DNA of 21,038 bases from NCBI GenBank assembly GCA_022361535.1, contig JAKSAU010001195.1, forward strand, positions 1 through 21,038, given 5' to 3'. Positions 1-6,324 of the stretch are shown here, piece after piece. Below the pieces are notes generated by a model. The model saw only the letters and a list, made by a program, of their open reading frames with translations. It had not been told where the DNA came from and did not search any database. How positions within the stretch are numbered: position 1 is the stretch's first letter; each line of letters starts with the position of its first letter. The DNA comes from Desulfobacterales bacterium. Lineage in GTDB: Bacteria > Desulfobacterota > Desulfobacteria > Desulfobacterales > Desulfobacteraceae. Both the position numbers and the translations under genes were made by a program.

Positions 1-296
1 ACGGCAAAAAGGCGTTTGTCCAGAAAGGCAATATCCTGGGCAGGGAAAAAATCTCCATGAAATCCGGTTCCTATGACACGATTGTCGTGGAACCTTATGT
101 CACACATTTTTCAGGGGTGTTTAAAAAAAGTAAAGATCCTACTGTCAGGGTATGGATAACAGATGACGACCGAAAAATACCCGTAAGAATTCGCATAAAA
201 GTGGTAGTGGGTGCTATCTATTTTGATCTAAGATCCTATACACCCGGTAAGCCGGTTCAAGTCCATGAAGGCTTAAAATCCCAGACCGAATCTTGA
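1..296 (+). CDS. DUF3108 family protein, C-terminal part
   Basis: The frame is open from the left edge of the window to a TGA at 294-296, so only the last 97 or so residues are present and the true start lies outside. An internal ATG at 57 has no ribosome site and is not the start. The segment reading VWITDDDRKIPVRIRIKVVV followed by GAIYFDLRSY resembles the C-terminal beta-rich end of DUF3108 proteins, which are usually exported and of unknown function in Gram-negative bacteria. The assignment rests on this motif only. The gene converges on the selenoprotein rhodanese gene with only 13 bases between the two stop codons, and no terminator hairpin is visible between them. Confidence 0.6.
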   Translation, partial: GKKAFVQKGNILGREKISMKSGSYDTIVVEPYVTHFSGVFKKSKDPTVRVWITDDDRKIPVRIRIKVVVGAIYFDLRSYTPGKPVQVHEGLKSQTES

Positions 297-309
297 TCAA
301 CGTTTTTCG

Positions 310-627
310 TCAAAGAACGGTAAATCCAGCCTCTTTCCAGCCGGAAATCCCTTTGTCCAGTACCCTTGCGTTGACATATCCATCTTCATTGTATTGTACG
401 GCAAGACCTGCCGCAGATTTATCATTGGGTCAGCCTCAGTAGAAAATGATATCCGTGGATTTGCCCAGGTCTGGTTTCATCTTTAAGAATTCACTCATGG
501 GAATGGCCCCTTCAAGGTGGGCCTGTGAGTAGAATTTTTCATCGTCATAGATGCAGACCAACAAGGAGAGTCCACCTTTGATCCTTGCCTGTGCTTCTTT
601 TGCAGATATTCGTCTGGCAACGCTCAT
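310..627 (-). CDS. Rhodanese-domain selenoprotein with two selenocysteines (Sec64, Sec66)
   Basis: A single-domain rhodanese-like protein of 105 residues if two in-frame UGA codons (436-438 and 430-432) are read as selenocysteine. Before them the chain reads like a rhodanese: ISAKEAQARI, QAHLEGAIPMSEF and DIIFY. After them the frame stays open for 39 codons and keeps the fold: PNDKSAAGLAVQYNEDGYVN, then VLDKGISGWKEAGF. The active site reads FY-U-G-U-PND, and this rhodanese subgroup normally has YC-x-CP there. Both UGAs therefore replace exactly the expected cysteines. The start is ATG at 627 with GAGG five bases upstream; an in-frame GTG at 633 overlaps that ribosome site and is less likely. 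The final stop is also TGA (310-312). The likely role is persulfide or thiol redox chemistry in the cytoplasm, as no signal peptide is visible. The alternative is a pseudogene with two nonsense mutations, which the intact downstream frame and the SECIS-like hairpin argue against. Confidence 0.85.
397..415 (-). promoter_or_regulatory. SECIS-like hairpin for selenocysteine insertion
   Basis: In the mRNA, UGCGGCA (415-409) pairs with UGCCGUA (403-397) to give seven pairs including one G-U, closing a GGUCU loop (408-404). As I recall, the E. coli fdhF SECIS bound by SelB has the same GGUCU apical sequence. The loop begins 21 nucleotides after the second UGA and 27 after the first, a distance allowed for bacterial SECIS elements. 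No bulged U is obvious on the 5' side of the stem, which differs from fdhF. Confidence 0.75.
430..438 (-). other. UGA-GGC-UGA recoding site (Sec-Gly-Sec)
   Basis: Two UGA codons separated by one glycine codon lie inside an otherwise continuous rhodanese frame. They occupy the two positions of the C-x-C active-site motif. Each differs from a cysteine codon (TGC or TGT) only in the third base. Confidence 0.8.
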
Positions 628-750
628 AATCACCTCGTTTGAATTGTATATCGGAATATATGAACAAAATAGCCATGGTTTGACGATTTGGCAAATCTAA
701 CTTTTTAAGGAGACTGCATTTTATCCTGACCTATACACAATATAGCTTTT

Positions 751-1191
751 TTATTTGCTGGGAATAGGCTGGGGTAAGCGCAGAACTTTCATAGTATTTG
801 AATCGGCCATTCGCAAAGGAACAGGGGTGTTGGATGGATAATAAATGTAACCGAAAAACTTGTCCCCATTACCTTTAAGCTCCTTTAACAGGAAATTTCC
901 ACGCCAGTTATGTATTTGATTCAAAGTGGCAGACAAAGATTCAGAGCTCATGATTTTTTCCCAGGCAGAAGCGTCAATCCGGGTGTTGGCAACTTTTGGG
1001 GCAAAAACAAGTGCTGTGGGACGAATACCGTCTCTGGAACCAGAAAAAACATGATAGTTTTCCCAGTCTTTAACCAGTGATGAGATGGTTGTTGTTTCAA
1101 TGGAAAGAGGCTTAATACTTGCGTTTTGTGCTGTACAAGATACCACCAGTGTTAAAATCGCAAATAGAGTCAACGTATATGCGGCTTTCAT
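751..1191 (-). CDS. Small putative lipoprotein
   Basis: A 146-residue protein with a typical lipoprotein signal: one Lys near the start, a hydrophobic stretch, then a lipobox LVVSC with the acylated Cys at residue 19. The mature part (about 127 residues) begins TAQNASIKPLS and contains WEKIMSSESL and FGYIYYPSNTPVPLRM. I do not recognise a family. It is likely anchored in the outer or inner membrane facing the periplasm. The start is well supported by AAAGGAG eight bases upstream of the ATG. It is flanked on the same strand by the HxlR regulator upstream (144 bases away) and the selenoprotein rhodanese downstream (123 bases away). The gaps suggest separate transcription units. An A/T-rich possible promoter (TTGATA-N16-TAATTT) lies in the upstream gap but is weak. 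Confidence 0.75.
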   Translation of the reverse strand: MKAAYTLTLFAILTLVVSCTAQNASIKPLSIETTTISSLVKDWENYHVFSGSRDGIRPTALVFAPKVANTRIDASAWEKIMSSESLSATLNQIHNWRGNFLLKELKGNGDKFFGYIYYPSNTPVPLRMADSNTMKVLRLPQPIPSK

Positions 1192-1335
1192 GATTAATCT
1201 CCTTTGATAGATGAAAAGTTGGACAGTGTAAAACCGGATACTCTTATTAAATTAAGATGATTGGCTTGGATATCAATAGAGTTTATTTCATATTAAGCAG
1301 GATAGACAAGGGGGTTTTTCACTCAGTTAAGTATG

Positions 1336-1767
1336 TCAGGAGTTGATGGTCTCTCGATACATGGGTGCCACAACCGGCCCTTCAGTCTTCTCATCACCTT
1401 GTTCCATTACGGATTGGCTGTTCTGGTCATTTTCATAATCCACACCCCACTCCCGCATCTGAAGTAGAATAGGAATCAATTTCACTGCTGGCGGTTTAAG
1501 GCTGTACTCCACTTTGGGCGGAACTTGCCTGTAAACCTGCCTGTGAACCAGGCCGTCAGTTTCCAATTCCCGTAGCTGTTTGGTCAGCATTCTCTGGGTT
1601 ATTTCAGGAATACTTCTTTTTAATTCTCCAAATCGCATGATGCCTTCAACGGCTATATGAAAAAGAATTACCGGCTTCCACTTGCCGCCTATTTTGTCTA
1701 AAGTCAGTTCAAAAAAACATCTGTACTTTTTGTCGCCAATCGTTTTAAGGTTGCATGAGTCAGTCAT
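1336..1767 (-). CDS. HxlR-family winged-helix transcriptional regulator
   Basis: A 143-residue HxlR/DUF24-type regulator. The family core is clear: TLDKIGGKWKPVILFHI (about residues 22-38), RFGELKRSIPEITQRMLTKQ (45-64), then LRELETDGLVHRQVYRQVPP and KVEYSL as the recognition-helix and wing region. The family generally has a cysteine near the N-terminus that senses quinones, aldehydes or other electrophiles; Cys5 and Cys17 are candidates here. The C-terminal 30 or so residues (after WGVDYEN) are polar and extend past the usual end. It is divergent from a nitroreductase/flavodoxin pair, and its own promoter contains a palindrome, so autoregulation together with control of the divergent genes is likely. 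That link is inference from layout. Confidence 0.9.
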   Translation of the reverse strand: MTDSCNLKTIGDKKYRCFFELTLDKIGGKWKPVILFHIAVEGIMRFGELKRSIPEITQRMLTKQLRELETDGLVHRQVYRQVPPKVEYSLKPPAVKLIPILLQMREWGVDYENDQNSQSVMEQGDEKTEGPVVAPMYRETINS

Positions 1768-1781
1768 TTCTTTATCCCAAT

Positions 1782-1810
1782 AGTATACTTTTTGTAACTA
1801 CGTTACAAAA
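1782..1810 (-). promoter_or_regulatory. Putative sigma-70-type promoter of the HxlR gene
   Basis: On the minus strand a TATACT hexamer (1787-1782) lies 17 bases after TTTTGT (1810-1805). The -10 is good and the -35 weak. The spacer is filled by the palindrome at 1789-1811, the expected layout for an autorepressed gene. The leader to the ATG at 1767 would be short. Confidence 0.4.
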
Positions 1811-1811
1811 A
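1789..1811. promoter_or_regulatory. Palindromic operator, probably bound by the HxlR regulator
   Basis: TTTTTGTAAC (1789-1798) and GTTACAAAAA (1802-1811) form perfect 10-base arms around a TAC centre. It lies 22 bases upstream of the HxlR start and about 150 bases before the divergent nitroreductase. The TTTGTAA half-site resembles, from memory, the operators of DUF24/HxlR regulators such as YodB. Assignment to this regulator is inferred from position. Confidence 0.6.
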
Positions 1812-1961
1812 AGACCGTAGTTGTTTTTTGTGTATATATCTATTACGCTGGCGCCCAAAAAAGAGCAATAAAATAATTCAATGTGCCGGAAGATTTTATA
1901 AGAAGGTCAGGTTGTGTATAGTTGGCGTTAATCAGACGGCATTTCAGGAGGATAAATAAAA

Positions 1962-2471
1962 GTGGATGTATTTGAAGCAATTCATACAAGAAGAAGTATC
2001 CGCAAATACCAGGATAAAGAGATATCGGAGCCTGTGGTAAAAGACATTCTGGCAGCAGCTATGATGGCGCCGAGTGCTGGTGATGCCCGCACCTGGCAGT
2101 TTGTTATTGTGACGGATCAGGACAAAAAAGACCAGGTTAAAACAGTTCATCCCTATGTAGGAATGATAACAAAAGCCCCTATGGGGATACTGATCTGCGG
2201 GGATTTGTCAAAGGAAAAATTTGAAGGGTTGTGGCCTCAGGATTGTTCAGCAGCCATGCAGAATCTTCTTTTGGCTGCCCATGGTAAAGGTCTGGGGGCT
2301 GTCTGGACCGGGATATATCCCTTGGAAGACCGGATCGCAAAATTTAAAAGTATTTTTGAGCTTCCAGACCATGTCATTCCCTTTGGACTGGCTGTTATGG
2401 GCTGGCCGGCTCAGAAGGTTCCGTCAAAAGAGCGTTATACAAAAGAATGTGTCCATTATAATAAATGGTAA
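1962..2471 (+). CDS. Nitroreductase-family flavoprotein
   Basis: A 169-residue FMN-dependent nitroreductase-fold protein. The N-terminal FMN-binding signature is FEAIHTRRSIRKYQDKEI (residues 4-21), followed by MMAPSAGDARTWQFVIV (34-50). The C-terminal half has QDCSAAMQNLLLAAHGKGLG and AVWTGIYP, the dimer/FMN region, and ends near PFGLAVMGWPAQ. The length is typical of the short class. These enzymes reduce quinones, nitro compounds or other oxidised substrates with NAD(P)H; the substrate here is unknown. The start is GTG at 1962 with AGGAGG at 1946-1951, ten bases upstream. The flavodoxin-like gene begins 63 bases after its stop and is probably co-transcribed. Confidence 0.9.
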   Translation: MDVFEAIHTRRSIRKYQDKEISEPVVKDILAAAMMAPSAGDARTWQFVIVTDQDKKDQVKTVHPYVGMITKAPMGILICGDLSKEKFEGLWPQDCSAAMQNLLLAAHGKGLGAVWTGIYPLEDRIAKFKSIFELPDHVIPFGLAVMGWPAQKVPSKERYTKECVHYNKW

Positions 2472-2534
2472 ACAACCCCCTGATAGACTCAAACTCATAA
2501 ATATAAAAATTGAACCATGAATAAGGAGAAAAAA

Positions 2535-3170
2535 ATGAAGGTAATCGGATTTAACGGAAGTGCCAGGAAAAAAGGGAATACAGCCTGCTCTTTGAACACG
2601 GTTTTTGGCGAACTTGAAAAAGCTGGTATAGAAACAGAACTGATCAATGTGGGCAAGGAAAAGGTAAGGGGATGCCTGGCTTGTTATTCCTGTCTTAAAA
2701 ACCAGGACCAAGCCTGTATCATTAAAGACGATCCAGTTAATGACTGGATCCAGAAAATGAAGTCCGCCGATGGCATTATACTGGGATCACCAGTCTACTT
2801 TTCAGGGGTTGCAGGGACCATGAAATCCTTTTTAGACAGGGCCTTTTTTGTTTCCACTGTAAACGGAAATCTGTTCAGGCATAAAGTCGGGGCTTGTGTT
2901 GCCGCTGTCAGACGGTCAGGCGGACTTCCCACAGTAAATACTCTGAATCATTATATTACATACTCTGAAATGATTATGGCCTGTTCCAATTATTGGAATG
3001 TGGCACATGGCGCAGATCCCGGAGAAATGGAACAGGATGCTGAAGGCAAGCAGATCATGACAGTTTTAGGACAGAACATGGCCTGGATTATGAAAACCAT
3101 GGAATACGCTAAAGATCATGTTCCTGCACCAGCTCCTGTCGCCAAAACATTGACTAATTTTATCCGTTAA
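2535..3170 (+). CDS. Flavodoxin-fold NAD(P)H-dependent oxidoreductase (iron-sulfur flavoprotein type)
   Basis: About 211 residues. The FMN phosphate loop is GFNGSARKKGNT near the N-terminus. It is followed by a cysteine cluster CLACYSCLKNQDQAC, which resembles the compact Cys motif of iron-sulfur flavoproteins, and by the second FMN loop SPVYFSGVAGTMKSFLDR. The enzyme would transfer electrons from NAD(P)H or ferredoxin to small acceptors in the cytoplasm. The start is placed at ATG 2535 because AAGGAG (2523-2528) is six bases before it; an upstream in-frame ATG at 2517 has no such site. It follows the nitroreductase gene and is likely in the same unit, giving a two-flavoenzyme cassette under the HxlR regulator. 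Confidence 0.85.
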   Translation: MKVIGFNGSARKKGNTACSLNTVFGELEKAGIETELINVGKEKVRGCLACYSCLKNQDQACIIKDDPVNDWIQKMKSADGIILGSPVYFSGVAGTMKSFLDRAFFVSTVNGNLFRHKVGACVAAVRRSGGLPTVNTLNHYITYSEMIMACSNYWNVAHGADPGEMEQDAEGKQIMTVLGQNMAWIMKTMEYAKDHVPAPAPVAKTLTNFIR

Positions 3171-3182
3171 TATGTTTTTAAA

Positions 3183-3223
3183 CCTATGTTCCAATGGCAT
3201 TGTCCATGTTATTGGAACATAGG
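3183..3223. terminator. Hairpin between convergent genes, probable bidirectional terminator
   Basis: CCTATGTTCCAAT (3183-3195) and ATTGGAACATAGG (3211-3223) form a perfect 13-pair stem with a 15-base loop. It sits between the stops of the convergent flavodoxin-like and alpha/beta hydrolase genes. There is no clean T-run on the plus side; on the minus side TTTAAAAA follows. It may therefore work mainly as a transcript-end stabiliser. Confidence 0.6.
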
Positions 3224-3225
3224 CT

Positions 3226-4071
3226 TCAACCTTTAAGAAAATCCATCACAAGTGCATTAAACATTTGCGGGTTATCTTTATGCATTCCATGCGATGCATC
3301 AGAAACTGTTACTTTTTGATAGGTTTTAAGGCACGGCTGGAGCGCTTCATGCATCATCCCGTATAGATCAGGGCTTTTATCTCCTGTTATAAGAAGTACG
3401 GGCACATCTATTTTTTTGGCATCAGCACAAGTAAATTTTACTTGTGCATCAGCTACAAGGCTTTTTAACGACCAGGCATTATCACGGCGGATTTGCTTGG
3501 CTTCCTTGGATAGGTTTTGCCAGTTACCAGGCGTACTAACCGCATCTGTGAACAGTTCAAGTCCGCCATCCAAATCATCTTTTTGCATACGCGCGATTGC
3601 CTCTTCTACAAACCCTTTTCGCTTTTTAGATTCAGCTTTTACCTCAGGGGCATCAGGAAGCATTGTGTTGAACGGGGCCGGATCCATCAGTATCAAGCTT
3701 TGCAAAAGCTCAGGGTGCTTTGCTGCAAATACCAAGGCAACATCTCCTCCGCGTGAATGTGCCAATAGATGAACCGGGCCGGATTTAAGCTTTTTTATGA
3801 AAACAGACAAATCATCTGCATGCTGCTGCACTGAAAAAGTATCTCCCTGTCCATCCCATTTTTCCGGGTAGCAGTGCCGAAGACTTATGGCGATCGTCTG
3901 AAAAGCTTGACTAAAGGCTTTTACCTGAAGATCCCATACCCGGTAATCAGATAAAGATCCGTGAACCAGAACCAAAGGCTGACCAGTTCCACTTTCAAAG
4001 TATGCCATGTCATATCCGTTCACCTCAATCTTTTTTACCCCGTGCGGTAGTTTACAATCCTGATTTGGCAT
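3226..4071 (-). CDS. Alpha/beta hydrolase
   Basis: About 281 residues. The alpha/beta-hydrolase core is complete: oxyanion-hole HGS at 37-39 (LVLVHGSLSDYRVW), nucleophile Ser106 in the elbow AHSRGG, acidic residue Asp231 in LLITGDKSPD, and catalytic His261 in SDASHGMH. A cap region rich in Lys and Glu lies between roughly residues 135 and 200. No signal peptide is visible, so it is cytoplasmic. The substrate cannot be told; esterase, lactonase or C-C hydrolase activity are all possible. The start is set at ATG 4071 because TGAGG lies six bases upstream; an ATG at 4083 would add four residues but has a poor ribosome site. It is monocistronic by appearance and convergent with the flavoenzyme pair. 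Confidence 0.88.
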   Translation of the reverse strand: MPNQDCKLPHGVKKIEVNGYDMAYFESGTGQPLVLVHGSLSDYRVWDLQVKAFSQAFQTIAISLRHCYPEKWDGQGDTFSVQQHADDLSVFIKKLKSGPVHLLAHSRGGDVALVFAAKHPELLQSLILMDPAPFNTMLPDAPEVKAESKKRKGFVEEAIARMQKDDLDGGLELFTDAVSTPGNWQNLSKEAKQIRRDNAWSLKSLVADAQVKFTCADAKKIDVPVLLITGDKSPDLYGMMHEALQPCLKTYQKVTVSDASHGMHKDNPQMFNALVMDFLKG

Positions 4072-4218
4072 TTTTAGCCTCATTTTTTGTCAGGTGATTA
4101 GAATCTCAAATGAGCATTTTATCAGATTTATGGAACGGCACTGCGCTTTATTGTCTTAGTGCACAATGTTTAAGCTAAACTTTAGTTCACAGCAGTTTGA
4201 TGTTAGTACAGCGTTTCC

Positions 4219-4237
4219 AGACAGACTATGTCTGTCT
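4219..4237. other. Short perfect hairpin between the hydrolase and acetyltransferase genes
   Basis: AGACAGAC (4219-4226) and GTCTGTCT (4230-4237) pair around TAT. It is 23 bases past the stop of the acetyltransferase gene on the minus strand. No T-run follows on either strand, so calling it a terminator would be generous. Confidence 0.35.
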
Positions 4238-4260
4238 CCCGTTCCTTCTTGGGCAATAGG

Positions 4261-4758
4261 TTATTTCATTATCAGATCTTTTTTAAACAATACTTTTTCA
4301 TCTTCTTCATTCAAATATCCAATTGTAATTGGCATACCATTTTTTATAGAATTACCCGGCTCAATGGAAAACCCCATACGCCTATGAAACTCGATAGAAA
4401 GTTTATTAATCGGCGCCGTACAAGAGCGTACGATTGTTCTGGAGTTAGATAAACAGGCATCGAAAAATTTTTGGTATAATTGTCGAGCCAATCCTATTTT
4501 TCTAAATTCTGGATGAACTCCAACAAAATGAATATACCCTTCTTCCATGAAAGTCTGAGAAAAAAAACCTATTAAGAAACCACACATTTCTGATTCAACT
4601 TCAGCAATGAACGAAGTTGGGCTGAAATGTATGAGCAGCATTTTTGGCACAGAGCTACTCAAATCTCGTCCGTCCCACCATTCAGGGATCACTGAAATAA
4701 TGTTTTTGTGATCTGAAGATTTGGTATTCCGTATATTAATATTGCTGAGTTCTCTCAT
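4261..4758 (-). CDS. GNAT-family N-acetyltransferase
   Basis: A 165-residue protein with the Gcn5-related acetyltransferase fold. Visible features are an N-terminal strand NINIRNTKSSDHKNIISVI, the central strand SFIAEVESEMCGFLIGFF, motif A as YIHFVGVHPEFRKIGLARQL with the acetyl-CoA loop RKIGLA (consensus R/Q-x-x-G-x-G/A), and the later AINKLSIEFHRRMGF-like helix written here as PINKLSIEFHRRMGFSIE. The acceptor substrate is unknown. It is more A/T-rich than its neighbours and its ribosome site (GATGAGATT before ATG 4758) is weak, which could mean transfer from elsewhere, although this is only an impression by eye. It appears to be transcribed alone. Confidence 0.85.
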   Translation of the reverse strand: MRELSNINIRNTKSSDHKNIISVIPEWWDGRDLSSSVPKMLLIHFSPTSFIAEVESEMCGFLIGFFSQTFMEEGYIHFVGVHPEFRKIGLARQLYQKFFDACLSNSRTIVRSCTAPINKLSIEFHRRMGFSIEPGNSIKNGMPITIGYLNEEDEKVLFKKDLIMK

Positions 4759-5104
4759 AATCTCATCTGTAGTTTTGTGTCGAGGAAATAATCATTGATT
4801 ATCAGGTCAGTTTTTCCTGATAGGTGCTTGATATTTACGTTACCAGGAAAATATGAAATTCCTGCAAGAATATATAAATTAACAGATACTATGCACCTCC
4901 AATCCGAAAAAGCAAGAATAAAGAAACCACTATATACGAGAAAAATTCTACACAGTGGTTTGGTTGGACTGAAAATGATTTTATGAATTAATGCTTTAGG
5001 ATGTTTATATATTTTTCAATAAAGACCCAATTTAAAAATCGTTGAAACTCTTTCATCTAAATGACAGATTAGAAATACACATTTAACTCAACAGGGGATC
5101 AGGT
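4759..5104. other. Gene-free A/T-rich interval
   Basis: No convincing gene lies here. A 63-codon open frame at 4795-4986 lacks a ribosome site and resembles no family. Two inverted repeats are visible: TATCAGG/CCTGATA (4800-4822), upstream of the acetyltransferase start, and AAACCACT/AGTGGTTT (4924-4961, 22-base loop). The end of the interval carries the ribosome site (AGGGG) of the MBL-fold gene. No clear promoter could be chosen. Confidence 0.5.
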
Positions 5105-5881
5105 ATGAAGATTCAATGGCTGGGAACGGCGGGATTCAGAATTGAAACACAGACCGCTGCGTTTTTACTGGATCCTTATTTGAGTCGCAATACCGATGCG
5201 GACCCGAGGCAGGAACTTACCCCAAAAGATCTTGCACCGGCATCCCATATTTTTATCTCCCACGGCCATTTTGATCACATCATGGATATTCCGGCAATTG
5301 CCAGGCAAACTTGTGCCAAAGTTTTTTGCAGCCCTACGGTCGCCCATACTTTATCGGACATGGGTATGGAAGAGGCCCAGATTGAAGTGGTTGATCATGA
5401 TCAATATGATTTTGAGTTTAACGGGGTAAAAGCCAAGGCCTTTTACAGCCGGCATGTCCGTTTCGATGCAAAGCTTTTGATAACAACCCTTGCCAGAATC
5501 GGCAGGAGAGTGAAAGAGATTCTGCCATTGTTTTTGAATTTTCCATGTGGCCAGGTTTTAGGATGGCAGTTTGAGATAGAGGGCAAAGGAATCGTTTTTT
5601 TTGGAAGCGGCGGATCAACAAAAAAAGAACTTCAGGCTCTGGCTGAAGATCCTTTGGATGTCCTTTTGATACCCTTGCAGGGACACTCGCATATTTGCAG
5701 TAAAGCTTTGGAGTATGTAGAGATTTTAAAACCAAAGCTTGTCATTCCCCATCACCAGGATAATTTTTTCCCACCGGTTTCCCAAACGATTGATATCAAT
5801 CCATTAGTTGAACAGGTTCCTTTGGTTAGTTCCAATACAATGGTAAATGTAATGGAGTTGAATGAAATCATTGAGGTTTAA
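5105..5881 (+). CDS. MBL-fold metal-dependent hydrolase (UlaG-like)
   Basis: A 258-residue metallo-beta-lactamase-fold protein of the UlaG-like/L-ascorbate-6-phosphate-lactonase-like group. It begins MKIQWLGTAGFRIETQ, typical of that group. The metal-binding HxHxDH motif is ISHGHFDHIMDI at about residues 51-62. Later ligands are likely His117 or neighbours in FYSRHVRFD, the GSGGS loop replacing the usual TGDT, and PHHQDN near residue 218. The missing Asp in the GSGGS loop is a departure from standard members and could alter the second metal site. The substrate is unknown. There is no signal peptide. The start has AGGGG then ATCAGGT directly before the ATG. It is followed after 112 bases by the small Cys-repeat gene. 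Confidence 0.85.
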   Translation: MKIQWLGTAGFRIETQTAAFLLDPYLSRNTDADPRQELTPKDLAPASHIFISHGHFDHIMDIPAIARQTCAKVFCSPTVAHTLSDMGMEEAQIEVVDHDQYDFEFNGVKAKAFYSRHVRFDAKLLITTLARIGRRVKEILPLFLNFPCGQVLGWQFEIEGKGIVFFGSGGSTKKELQALAEDPLDVLLIPLQGHSHICSKALEYVEILKPKLVIPHHQDNFFPPVSQTIDINPLVEQVPLVSSNTMVNVMELNEIIEV

Positions 5882-5942
5882 GCTGCTTTTTAAACTTGAC
5901 AAACTTAAAATAAACCTAAAAATGTTGTTATAAGCAATCAGT

Positions 5943-5958
5943 ATAAGTTCGAGCTTAT
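5943..5958. promoter_or_regulatory. Imperfect palindrome upstream of the Cys-repeat gene
   Basis: ATAAGTTCGAGCTTAT reads almost the same on both strands (one mismatched pair) and ends 35 bases before the start codon at 5994. An A/T-rich GATATATAA follows and could be a -10 region. It may be an operator, but no regulator is suggested by the neighbours. Confidence 0.3.
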
Positions 5959-5993
5959 TTGATATATAAAAAACAGCAACAAGCGAGGTTGTT

Positions 5994-6239
5994 ATGAGTA
6001 ATTATCAATGTGTAAGATGTGGTAAGATCTCATCAGATATGAGCAAGGTTTGTGACCCCGGGGAAAGCAAGAATCAGGTTTCCTCGATTTTTGTATGTGA
6101 GTCATGCAACAAGCAAAGCATGACTGCAGAAGAGGTTTGCAAACCCCAAGAGGTTACCCCTTCTTTTTATTGCAAAAAATGTGGTACATCAGGTTCTGAG
6201 GAGTCCTCACTATGTGAGCCCAGCGCCATCCAGGCCTGA
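5994..6239 (+). CDS. Small protein with three CxxC-x10-CxP repeats
   Basis: An 81-residue cytoplasmic protein made of three similar units: YQCVRCGK...VCDP (Cys6, 9, 20), FVCESCNK...VCKP (Cys35, 38, 49) and FYCKKCGT...LCEP (Cys60, 63, 74). Each has an aromatic residue just before CxxC, then a ten-residue spacer, then Cys-x-Pro. The first part of each unit resembles a rubredoxin or zinc-ribbon knuckle. With three Cys per unit it may bind zinc or iron, or act as a thiol reservoir; the function is unknown. I do not recognise a named family. The start is supported by GAGG six bases upstream, and a strong terminator follows, so it is a real single gene. Confidence 0.8.
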   Translation: MSNYQCVRCGKISSDMSKVCDPGESKNQVSSIFVCESCNKQSMTAEEVCKPQEVTPSFYCKKCGTSGSEESSLCEPSAIQA

Positions 6240-6269
6240 TATGTCTTAAGAGACGGACAAGTTATATAT

Positions 6270-6312
6270 CTCCAGGTTGTACGTAAGAATTTGGTGCGGC
6301 CTGGAGTTTTTT
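6270..6312 (+). terminator. Intrinsic terminator of the Cys-repeat gene
   Basis: CTCCAGG (6270-6276) pairs with CCTGGAG (6300-6306), and TTTTTT (6307-6312) follows directly. It lies 30 bases past the stop codon at 6239. The loop is long (23 bases). Confidence 0.75.
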
Positions 6313-6324
6313 ATGTCCAAAGGA

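Noticed and set aside
436..633. A 65-codon gene ending at the first UGA
   Set aside because: It would cut the rhodanese just before its active site; the frame continues with conserved rhodanese sequence and a SECIS-like hairpin. The GTG at 633 also overlaps the ribosome site for ATG 627.
4795..4986. A 63-codon plus-strand open frame in the gap before the MBL-fold gene
   Set aside because: No ribosome site, no recognisable motif, and low A/T-rich complexity; probably chance.
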